Below are positions 33,108 through 43,329 of a DNA stretch of 64,000 bases, one piece after another. The DNA lies in assembly GCA_026686845.1 (NCBI GenBank), contig JAIVEN010000010.1:24898001-24962000 (forward strand), given 5' to 3'. Positions within the stretch are counted from its first letter, which is position 1, and each line of letters starts with the position of its first letter. The notes under the pieces are model-generated. The model searched no databases. It had not been told where the DNA came from and saw only the letters and a program-made list of their open reading frames with translations. This stretch comes from Adenanthera pavonina (lineage: Eukaryota > Streptophyta > Magnoliopsida > Fabales > Fabaceae). The position numbers were made by a program, and so were the translations under genes.

Positions 33108-35620
33108 TATAACACCTCACTCCCGTATACCTCTAGACTTGACCAAATTCTTCAAAATCCAACCAAACACAGCCTAAAACATCTCAAAAATATTTCCCAA
33201 GACCTCAGAGCAATGAAAACAAACCAAAAGACACGAGAAAATGGGCTGGGGCCACGGCTGCTATAGTACCGCTGCGGCTACATCTCCTCCCAGAACTTCA
33301 CATGCTACTGCCTCTATTGGTACCACGGCCTGAGTTCTTGGTGCCATGGTGCCTCCTTCTGGTTTTCTATACCAACAAATTTCAAACTCCATGGTAAACT
33401 TTCGACACGCATAACTTTATGCTCTGACCTCCGATTGACCTGATTCTAACTCCTACAAGTTAATCTAGTCACAATCTATCCATAGACACCAACTTTACTT
33501 CAATCTAACTCAGTATAGAGATTCTGAATATCTGAAACCGTTTTAGCTACTTTTTGATCAAAACTCACAACTCTCATTTGCCACTAAAGGAAACCTGACC
33601 GTTTTAGACTACTCACACAACTCCTAAACCACATAAACAACTTGTCCAAAGAGGTTTCACCTCAAAGAAACTATCCCTTTGAGATTTAACCCTCTTGAAT
33701 CCCAAATGACAAAACGGGCTACAAGCCCAAAAATACATCGACAAGGCCTAATTCCACCTTTAGGCTCACAAACATTACCATACAAACACCCCAATATTCT
33801 GAACCATACATACACCATTATCCATCATACACATCACATACAACACAATCCTACATATATAGCATACCAATAACATCCAATCCATTACAACAATAATACC
33901 AAACTCCATACAGTTACAAACCATCTATCCTACTTGGCACAAGATACATATCCCAATAAACATACACTACATAGACCTAGTATTCCCATGTCTGATGCTA
34001 CTCCCTCGTCTTCTCAGGACTGGTGCCAAAATCGTCACCTGAAAGGGTTAGTTCATGGAAGAAAGGGGTATGTGAGATGATGTCTCAGTAACCAGGGACA
34101 ACCACACATATATATATACATATATAACTCATAAAATCTCATGAATGCAATGTTAAATGGTATACATGTCTCCCTCCACACAACTAGAACCACGAGCTAT
34201 CATCATAACAGGATATTTAGTAAAGGTAATTCCCTTCCAACAGTCGATGAAGGCTGATTCCAGGATATCACCAAGCTCACCTCCTGTTAGTGCACCTGGC
34301 CAAAGGTAACACTAATGTTCAAATCGTGGTTCTCCTCCTCTTTTTCCACAATGAATTGGCAGCAATTTAGAGAATGTGCAGTCTATTACACATCTTTCCC
34401 TTTTAGCCATAGGAGGTGAATTAGCCACAGGGATCCCATCCTTGTCCTCCCTAATCATATATCATCATAATCATATCATCGTATATCATATCATCACCAC
34501 CTGATCCACTATATCACAATCTCACAATGCTATATGGTAATGCTAATTTATCATCATATAATCATCATCATCATCATGATCTAAATGTCATGCCATGCAT
34601 CAAGCCATATCTCCTCATCATCACATATGTAATCATCATCATAATCATATTATCATCTAGCTGTGTGCATACCATGATATCTAGAAAACCGTACACACAA
34701 ACACATTTATATCATGGTACAAAAAAACATGCATATATACACAAATATACATAATATCATATAATACATACAATACAATACAAAAAATACAAACACCCGG
34801 TTACCTTAATTATCGATACCACACACACACATAATTCTATGAGGTTTCTTAAACACCAACCCATGACTTGACTTCTCCGAGCAATCAAACAACCTTAACA
34901 ATATCATAATACTTCAATTAACACAATATACAACTTGATCAAAAACCATAATTCAACCATTTAGGCCTAACCCAAGGTTCCAACCTCACTTTCATGCATC
35001 ATTAAGTCCCTAGGAACCATTCAAACATCGATCAATCCCATACACTTCAGATTCCCAATAGCCATAACTGAATAAGCTTAAATCATACATAAACCTTTCA
35101 AAACTCACACCTAATGAACAAGAACACTAAATCACACTTCATTAACCCCATTACATCCATTTTAATCGGTGGGATTCAGCCAAAACCAAAGAACCCTATT
35201 TATACCCAAAAAATCCCAAGTTTAAACAAAAAAAAGGAGAAGGAGGAGTAGTGATCACTTACCATCCAAGATCTAAGCTCTTGGATACCAGAAAACACTC
35301 CCAAAGGCCGAAAAACTCGAACCTTAGTACTACTCTTTGATTCTCGTCTGTTGCTCCCTCTGTTTCTTTCTTTTCGATTTTATCTGAAATGATCCTAATT
35401 TAAACCAATTTCCTGACTCTCACTACGGCTCCAGGTAAGCTCATCGAGGCTCCACCATGTCCAGTCAGCAAAATATCCCTCTGGAATTTGCTCTTGCCAT
35501 GGCGGTCCTGCTTCAAGCCGTGGCGTTAAGTCCTTTTCTCCTTCACATTCAACCTTCCTCCATCCTATTTTCTCCGATTCTGCACTCAATGCCAATAAGA
35601 ATGTCATGAGGGTTGTTACA
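33108..35620 (-). mobile_element. LTR L4 (probable solo), nested in the CACTA element
   Basis: A 2513-bp LTR on the minus strand, from TGTAACAACCC (35620) to GTGTTATA (33108; the usual TTACA end has become TTATA). It is opposite in orientation to the surrounding L3. No internal element sequence adjoins it. The flanking five bases (CCACC and ACAAC) do not match exactly, although CCACC and CAACC one base inward differ by one, so the TSD is doubtful. Confidence 0.8.
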
Positions 35621-37488
35621 ACAACCATTCTCTCTTCCTCCATATATCAACACTCCCATCCTTCTTCGTGGGTTGTGTACTATGGGTCACCAGGTATTTG
35701 GGTCTCGTGTAGGTGCTCTATTCTCAGTGATTTACTTTGCCATTCTCCTTCAAGTTATAGGAGCTTCTCATGTGTGGGTGTGTGTCTTTGATAAGTTACA
35801 GTCGTTGATTGTGCGTGTGGGTCATCGGAGCTTCATAGGTCCATCTCCTCCATAAGTTTCATGGGTTTCTGCTTGTGGCTCTCTCCTTCGTATGCTTTGC
35901 CCTCGATTGGTTGTGGGTTGTATGTGTAGGTGTCGATTGGTCATGGGTTTCTCTTTTACTAAAGTATATAATATCGAATGTTGTGTGTATTGTTTATAAA
36001 TCTGTTGAGAAAGCTGTTAATTATTATCTAAACTAGTTACATGCAGGAAGAGGCACTTCATTTGTTATGTACCATATTAATTCTTCCCCATTTTCTATTT
36101 ATCATCACTATGACAATGTATGTTTCTCTTCCCTTAATTGCAATATTTCTTCCATGCTTAATTTGTTATATTTTATTTGAAGTTTGAAACTGCAGAAGAA
36201 CATTGTTTGTGGGTTTATTTGCTTATTAGAATTTTGTTCCCCAAACAAATTTTGCTCATTTCTTTTGTAAAGAATTCTAATCCAAATAGCTTTCTTATGA
36301 GAAGATAATCCTAATAATAGCATCTCACTTTAAAAGTTTGATAAGTGTAGAAATTTAAAGGAATTGATGCTCTGAGTGCTTTTTTGCATTGTGAATAAAG
36401 TAAGAATGTACATGAAGGTAGGAAACAAGACTCCCAATAAATCCCACTAACTTAGCTAATTCAAAATTTAAATAAAGTATAATGACAACTAATAACAACC
36501 AAGATATATACAAAAGAAAATAGAAGGGAGATAAATCATGAAGGGATAATGCTAATTATCAATAAACCTTACGTGGTATAGGCATGTAATGTCTGATTAT
36601 CCCCTTCAAGCTAGAGGGTAGATGGCTAACATTCCTAGCTTTTGCAAATGGACCCTTCAAACTTGACTGAAGACAAGGTCTTGTGGAAATTTGGGGAAGA
36701 GAAAACGTAAGCGATCTAACTTTTGGATGGGAAGATTACATGAAACTTTCCTTTTTATTTTTTCTTTTTATTTGCACATATGGTCTTTGAGTGGTCTTTG
36801 GTGATTAGACAACTATTTGGCTATAAATACCTATACTTAATGGCTAATATCTAAGTATATATTTTATTTATATATATATGCATTGTTATTGATGTCATGT
36901 ATCCCTTAATTTTTTTTTTATCATTATGTACTTCCAACATGCGGGTGATTCACTTTTTATACTTTCAAAGAATTTGGCATAGTATATCAATATAAATAGG
37001 TTAGTTCTTAGTCTATTGCGCACTTGGAAGATCTAGTTTTGTGGAAATTTGAAATAGATATGGGCAAAATTGTGTTTGGGATAGCTTATATAAATGTTTA
37101 TCAATCTATTACAGGGTGGGAAAGCAAGCTAGTAGGTAGTGTGTGTGAGTAAAGGTATCAGAAAAATAGCATGCAGATGTTATTATGCATGATTTGGTTT
37201 GGCAAGGTGTTAAACCTATTTCCCAAGTTTTCTAGATAGAAGCTATTTTTCTTGTATTGATTCTTATGTTTGAAATGTCCAATACTTCAAAGACCAATTA
37301 ACAATGATGATGTATGAAACTTATATGATATGCTTCTATCTGAAAATAGGGTATCTATATTTCACAAAAATATATAGAAACATGTTTTGTTAAGCTCAAC
37401 TAAGCTCTCTAATCTTTTTCTTGACCAACTAAGCTCTTTAATCTCTGATCAGGTCATTATTAATTTGCTGGTGCAGTTTACTTGCAAG
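35621..37488 (+). other. CACTA cargo without recognised coding sequence
   Basis: It contains a CT-rich start (CTCTCTTCCTCCATATATC) resembling a 5' UTR, interrupted upstream by L4. The short open frames at 35606-35855 have no family I recognise. It is probably captured 5' UTR/intron sequence of the RabGGTase fragment's parent gene. Confidence 0.35.
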
Positions 37489-37819
37489 ATTGGGGAGCTG
37501 GTGACTGAGAAGCATGTTCAATATATTTTATCCATTGCAAATGTGTGCTTCCCATTTATGCATTATTATAATTTAAGGAAAGATGTCATCTTGAGTGGCT
37601 GGCTACTTTCCAACTTTATGCTTGAGATTTAAGTCTTGTATTTTGTAATTTTTCCTCTATCTTTTTCCTCCCTTGATTCTCAAAGGAAAGATGATTTTGA
37701 GTCTATGGTAATGGAGCATCTAAAAATGATTGACTACCCTTGATCTTCTCGGAAAGCTAGACACTGTGGATGTTAATAAGGTTGTTTCATGGCTCATGAG
37801 TTGTCAGCATGCGTCTGGT
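37489..37819 (+). pseudogene. Captured Rab geranylgeranyltransferase beta-subunit exons
   Basis: RabGGTase beta is the catalytic subunit that attaches geranylgeranyl groups to Rab GTPases. The first block (37489-37536) reads GELVTEKHVQYILSI, the conserved N-terminal start of the plant protein. After an intron-like gap, block two (37684-37728) reads RKDDFESMVMEHLKM, and block three (37730-37819) reads LTTLDLLGKLDTVDV, then NKVVSWLMSCQHASG. Blocks two and three should be joined by the short conserved (N/S)GAYWG segment. About 20 bases covering it are deleted, which also shifts the frame. The Cys/His/Asp zinc-ligand part of the fold lies further downstream and was not captured. It sits inside a CACTA element, so it is a transduplicated fragment and not the working gene. 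Confidence 0.85.
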
Positions 37820-38945
37820 TTATTAAAAATTTATTTGTCAGTTTTATTTTGTTATTTAATTTATAGGTTGTATGATAGGGTTTTTTTGTTTTCCTGATTA
37901 GATGTCTGTAATCCTTTTTTTATATTAATAAAATTTCATTTTTTGGCTAAAAAACTTGTAGGGAGTAGAGAAAAAATGAAATTTTTTTTTTGAAAAATAA
38001 AGGCCTTTGGGTATGCTTCTTAAAGAACATACCGAAATAACATACTTTGGGTACACCTTTAGAAAGCATACCTAATGGCTTTTGGAGTGGTCACATAGGG
38101 TACACTTCAACAAACCTAAAGGCAAAAAATAAACATACCCAAAGGCCATTTTTTCTATAGTGAATGGATGTATAATATTGATGATGATGTAGTACATATG
38201 TTTATGTATGGTGAATGAATGTGATGATGGTTGAAGCCCTGGTATGGGTCATTCTTATTGAAATAGGTGTCTGTGAGTCAAATTGGTTGTGTATGTGAGC
38301 CCAAATATGGTATTAGGCCTTGTTGGTGTGTTCTGGGGCAAGTAGTCCATTATGTCAATTTAGAGTTTAAAGGGGTCAAATCTTAGAGGAGTGGTTCCTT
38401 TGAGATGAAACCTCTTTGGATAGGTTGATTTAGTCAAATGAGACTTGTATGGAAGGTTTTGAATGGTCAAATTGCCTTTGGTAGCAAATAGGAGCCGTAA
38501 GCGGTAAGTTTTGGTCAAAAAGTGGTCAAAATAGTTTCGAGTGTTCCAAATCTCCATACGGAGATGGATTAAGGTGAAATTGGTGTCCATAATTAGATTT
38601 GAATGAGATTAACTTGTAGGAGTTGGAATTAGGTCAGTTGGAGGTCGGAGCATAAAGTTGTGTGCATTAGAAGTGTGTCCTAAAAGTAGAATTTTGCTAA
38701 TATGACATTAGCAAGGGGGCGCCATGGCACTAGGAAACTAGGCTGCGGTGCTAGTGAAATAAAGGGCTCCGAGGCTGCGGTTGTACTGTAGTGGCTGCGG
38801 CCTCAGCCCAGTTCTGGTATCTTTTGGATTTTGTTCTGCTACTCTAATGTTTGGAAAGTAATTATAAGATATTTGGACTGGGGTTGGTTTGTTTTTTTGA
38901 GGTTTTTAGTCAAGTCAAAGAGGTGTTTAGCAATAACGTATTACA

Positions 38946-39281
38946 ATGGTTAAGTTTTTTACATGAAAATTAAGAAATGCAATTAATATGTTAGAATTCA
39001 TTTTGAATTTTTTAATTTCCTCTTACATACATAGATAAATAAAAAAAATAATTAATACAATAATCTTTGACTTTTAAAATGATAAATGAAATATAATTGG
39101 AAAAATAATAATCAATGTTGTCTTGGAATTTGAAGATAATAAATAAAAAAATTAAAACCCTTTAATAAAGTAACAATTAAAAAGAAACATGGGAGTGTAC
39201 ATTAAAAAATTGTTCAATACCAGGTTCTTAATAAAGAAAATAAAATAACCAAAACCAAGAAAACTTGTGACATCACTCATC
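38946..39281. other. AT-rich spacer; nothing recognised
   Basis: Between the end of LTR L3 and the stop codon of the membrane-protein gene. It would include that gene's 3' UTR and polyadenylation region. No distinct signal is called. Confidence 0.5.
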
Positions 39282-42129
39282 TCAGGCAAGGGCATAAAGG
39301 ATTGCGAAATTTATTCCGTTGAGGAGGACATGTAGAACTACGGAATCTGGGAAGACGATATTCATGACAATGGCTGAAATAAGGAAGAAGATGAAGTGCC
39401 TGCGAGTCAACGGTGCACCAGACCGAACCGCTACGAAGGTGGACGAAATAAAGGCTGTGAAAATCAACATTACTAGCCATATGAACAATGATCCTAACTG
39501 TTCTTTAAGCTGTGGGTAATAGTCGTTTGGTAGCATCAAGTAAAAAAATAATGTCAATGTCAAGACACACGACCATGATGCGACTCCTTGCAAGATTGCC
39601 CCACTTCTCTGCCTTCTCATATTCTCATTTTTCTGCATTATGAAAGCCAAACTTCATATATGTTCATGAAATTCCCAAGGAACAGAAAATACAAGAGTTT
39701 CAGAAAAGGGAAATTAATATCACGATTCAAAGTATTCAACAAATGGAACCAAGACTAACAACAAATAAATGAATTAACTTGGTATGTATTGGCAAGAATG
39801 AATTAGATGCTAATCAAAATCAGGTTCACCCTCTTCATTTTAGTGGGAAAATTTGAATAACAGATTCAACAAAGGTTAAATAATAACTTCACCCAGAAAA
39901 ATCAAATAAAATCAGTGAATTAAATGGGAAAAACATTAAATATTGAAATTAGTAAACTAATCAACCATGAAAAAAGAAAACAGGACAAAACAAAGAGGAA
40001 TGGCTTACCTTCACAGTCTCAAGTTGGGATTCAAACATATCATAGACTAGTTTACGTAGGTGTATATTTCTTTCCAATTCACACAACATACCATGCACTC
40101 CGTAGAGTGTATTATGGTATCTTCCTAATTGTTTCTCTGGAGCTGCATGAGAAAGAGCAAAATTTTTAGTATATAGAACAACCAATTTGATACGAAAATG
40201 TCCAGTTACTATAAATCTAAAACATCAATGTCAATATCAACTACATATAACTACATATTCTAAAATATAAAATTTATGATTTAAGTCACATTATTTACAT
40301 GCCAAATAATATAATCTTACCCTCTACAAGGATATATCCTTCCTGAATGTTTTCTTCAACAGAAGCCGATGGCCCTTCAACCTAGACGATCGAGGAACCC
40401 AAATGTTTCAATAAAGGTACTTAAACATTTGATGACAATATCATGCTACTGTTTTTTTTTGTCATTACAGAAATCAAGATGCAATATCGACTTAACAATT
40501 TACTTCTGATTCAACCGTTCAAATTTACGAATTTTACTTGCTATTCATGTTCACAAAGAACTAGCATAAAGAAGCCAATAAATTACAAATATATAGGAAG
40601 CCTAACCTATGAAGAAAGAAGCCATGCAAATATATATATATATATATAAATTGGTAATCTAGATTAGCAAACCTAGCTCATGCCGATTTGCAACTGGGAA
40701 AGCAAAAAAATCAAATCAAAGGTAACAAAGCAAAAATGACAATTGAAGATGGTTATGTATTTCTTCCATGAATTCCACGGAAGCTAAAATACGAACAAAG
40801 ATACAATGATGTGATTCCTAGTGCTCCAGCTGATGGCCATGTCTTACAGTGTTATTAGAGGAAACCAAAATATATTTAAGCCAAAATTATTTGATTGTTT
40901 TTCTTTCTTGATTCAAGAAAATACAAGAGTTTCATAAAAAAAGGTAAATATCAAATTCAAAGCATTTAACAAAAGGAACCAAGACTAACAAATAAAAAAA
41001 ATAATGGTATTGGAAAGAATGAATTATATGCTTGCTTCACCCTCTTCATTTTGGTTAGAAAATCAAGAATAGATTCAACAAAGGTCAAATAATAACTTTA
41101 ACTAGAGGAAACAAATAAATTGAAAGAATTGAAGAGAGAAAAAATTAAAGTTAAATATTGAAATTAGTAAACTAACAAACCATGAAGACAAAACAAAGAG
41201 GATCGATGGCTTACCTTCACAGTCTCAAGTTGGGCTTCAACCATATCATAGATTAGTTTAACTAGGTGTTTACTTTTTTCCTGTTGACACAATAGACCAT
41301 GCATTTCGTCGAGTGTATTCTTGTATCGCTCTGATTGTTTCTTTGGAGCTGCATGAGAAAGAGCAAAAATCTTAATATATAGAACAACCAATTTGATATG
41401 AAAATGTCTAGTTAGTATAACTATAAAACATCAATATCAATATCATCAACATATTAACATAAATAAGTAATAAATAATATTTTTTTCGAATTTCAAATGA
41501 CACACCGGGAAAACCATCCCGTAGTTAGCATATACTGTTAAATAAAGCCACGATTTACCAAGATTATAACATGCAAAACAAGCTTAATAATTTGTGCCAT
41601 TTTTCGAAAATGTGATTAGGAGATGATATAGAGCAGGTTAAAGTTTCAAGACTTACCTTTTACGAAGTTATAAGAAGGAACTGAGAATCCTTCCTTATTG
41701 TTTTCTTTAACGGAAGCCAGAGGTGCTTCAACCTAGACGAGGAGCATAAATGTTTCAATGAACATACTTAGACATCTGCTTTCTTTTCATTAAAGAAATC
41801 GAGATGCAACATCAGCATAACAATTTATTTCTGATTCATCCATTCAAATCGATTAATTTTACTTGCTATTCATGTTCGCAAAGAACTAGCATAAAAAACT
41901 CTTAGGATCGATTTCAAAAGTATATCCGACAAATTACTAAAAGGAATTAAGCCTAACCTAAGAGGAAAAAAAATCAAATAACAAATATATATGAATATGT
42001 AATCTCGATTACCAACCACATGTTGATATGCAACTGAGAAACCGATAAATAAAGGAAACGAAGTAAAAATGACAAGGGAAGATGGTTATATATTACTTGT
42101 TGGGAGGAAAGCTTAGATTCCTTCGCCAT
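39282..42129 (-). CDS. Intact six-exon gene: duplicated-module membrane protein
   Basis: No family recognised. Coding exons on the minus strand: 42129-42097, 41732-41657, 41348-41215, 40381-40321, 40142-40009 and 39632-39282. All have AG acceptors and GTAA-type donors (mostly GTAAG). Their lengths sum to 789 bases, an unbroken frame of 262 codons from MAKESKLSSQQ to ...FAILYALA. Residues 12-81 (exons 2-3) and 82-146 (exons 4-5) are two copies of one charged, probably helical module; the longer exons share 28 of 45 residues (APKKQSERYKN / APEKQLGRYHN start, LETVK end). Residues about 165-181, 192-215, 226-240 and 244-262 look like membrane segments, so it is a C-terminally anchored protein. 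The module's intron phases (0-1-0) allow in-frame duplication. A TATA box and a 5' UTR intron lie upstream. Paralogous remnants are at 274-2312 and 48303-51888. Intactness is shown by sequence; expression and function are unknown. Confidence 0.78.
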
Positions 42130-43290
42130 GCCTTAGAAATTGTTCAAATCTTGATCTTGGAATTCTATTGCGCCTTCTTTTTTTTAATTTCTTTTGGCCT
42201 GAGAATTAGATGCTGCCACCGCTCCAAGTAAATCAAGTGCTGCTGCGAAACAAAGTATTAACTGATTTTTTATTTAAAACAAAGTACTAAATGATTTGGA
42301 TCTTCCAGATATCTAAATCAAATCAAGGGTCCAAAATTTTATATACTTTGTTGATTTTTTTTTTTGTCTTGAATCAATAAAAAATTATATTATCCTTATC
42401 TCTTTAAATGAGATTGACTATCATCTAAATGAGATTGACTATCATTTAATGAACTCTGTAGAAACCAATTTGAATTCCGATCCCACTCTATCACTAACTA
42501 TACTGCATCAAATTAGCTAGTGTGATGGTAGTTAATACTCTCTTTGATTTTTAAAAATCGTCATTTTAGGATTGTTAAGATTTTTTATAATATGTGCCAC
42601 TTTAGAATATCAATAAAATATTAATTATTTTTTCACTATTTTACCCCTTATCAATACTCTTGATTCTTTTTTGGTATGCATTAAAAAAATTTAAGTTGAG
42701 GGTATTTTAGTAAAATATTATTTAATTTTACAAAAATAATTTAATAATTTTATTAATTTATATGAAAATGCCTAAAACATTTTTTATGAACGGGAGGGAG
42801 GGGGTAGTAGGGTTAGTAAGATTGATTCACATATGATATGTTCTTTTTTTTTTTTTTGTCAATTAACTTTGTTCGCTCGACTTCAAACTTTCAAAGAGAC
42901 GAAGCTATGATGATTAACAGCATAACTAATGCATAAATCAAGGGCTATGTAATGGCGACTATTTCCAGCTAGCTTCAAAAGAGAGAAAATATGATAAAGA
43001 TACTACATTTGTCACTAATAAATCACCAATAAGAAACTAAATAAAGCAATAATAATGTGAGCCACTGTTGTCTTGTGCCCCGAGAGGCCAGGGATAATAA
43101 ATTAGTAATATTAGACTCCACACCGGCATTCTATTATCACCAAGATTATGCATTCAAACTAAATCAAAACAATTACACTGAGAGACATGAACCGAATCAC
43201 GAAAGCATTGAGCAGAATAAGAGACGATTGAAACCTGGATGAAGATTAATTCAGCAAGTTTCTCTTCCTTCTCCAATCGCAATCCTTTGC
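42130..43290 (-). other. 5' UTR exons and leader intron of the membrane-protein gene
   Basis: A second UTR exon runs from about 42239 (acceptor CGCAGCAG) to the ATG. The first runs from the presumed start near 43290 to a CCAG|GTTTCA donor at 43235. A leader intron of about 1 kb contains a Stowaway-like MITE (42538-42804). Inferred from splice signals only. Confidence 0.5.
42538..42804. mobile_element. Stowaway-like MITE in the leader intron
   Basis: 267 bp flanked by TA (42536-42537 and 42805-42806). The ends are CTCTCTTTGATTTTTAAAAA and, on the minus strand, CCCTCCCTCCCGTTCATAAA, resembling the CTCCCTCCGT-type ends of plant Stowaway elements. Non-coding and AT-rich. Confidence 0.5.
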
Positions 43291-43313
43291 TTTTTCGTCC
43301 CACTCCTTGGTCT

Positions 43314-43325
43314 CCTTTTATAAGG
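43314..43325 (-). promoter_or_regulatory. TATA box of the membrane-protein gene
   Basis: The minus strand reads CCTTATAAAAGG, about 30 bases before a purine-rich leader (GGAGAAGGAAGAG). It is a good plant TATA box in the right place for the gene at 39282-42129. Confidence 0.6.
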
Positions 43326-43329
43326 AGTG

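Larger units (their letters stand above)
32710..38162 (+). mobile_element. CACTA element with captured RabGGTase-beta fragment
   Basis: Left end CACCACTACAAATTTGGG, right end (minus strand) CACTATAGAAAAAATGGCC; TSD AAT (32707-32709 and 38163-38165). The subterminal zones 32770-32940 and 37995-38150 are dense in GGTATGCTT / AAGCATACC motifs in both orientations. There is no transposase. Net of the inserted LTR L4 the element is about 2.9 kb and carries plus-strand exon fragments of Rab geranylgeranyltransferase beta. Confidence 0.85.
32178..38945 (+). mobile_element. Partial LTR L3, split by a CACTA insertion
   Basis: Plus-oriented LTR of the L1/L2 family in two parts, 32178-32709 and 38163-38945, ending AACGTATTACA. 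The left portion begins inside the LTR (GAGGATAAGGATGGGATC). Comparison with L1 (GGTTGTAATGGATAATG, uninterrupted) shows the CACTA sits at TGTAAT/GGATG with AAT duplicated. It carries the roughly 300-bp module shared with L4 and L6 but absent from L1 and L2. Confidence 0.85.

Noticed and set aside
33108..35620. L4 as the 3' LTR of the gypsy element at 24025-30562
   Set aside because: It lies on the wrong side for a minus-strand element, no internal sequence connects them, and L4 carries the subfamily module absent from L2.
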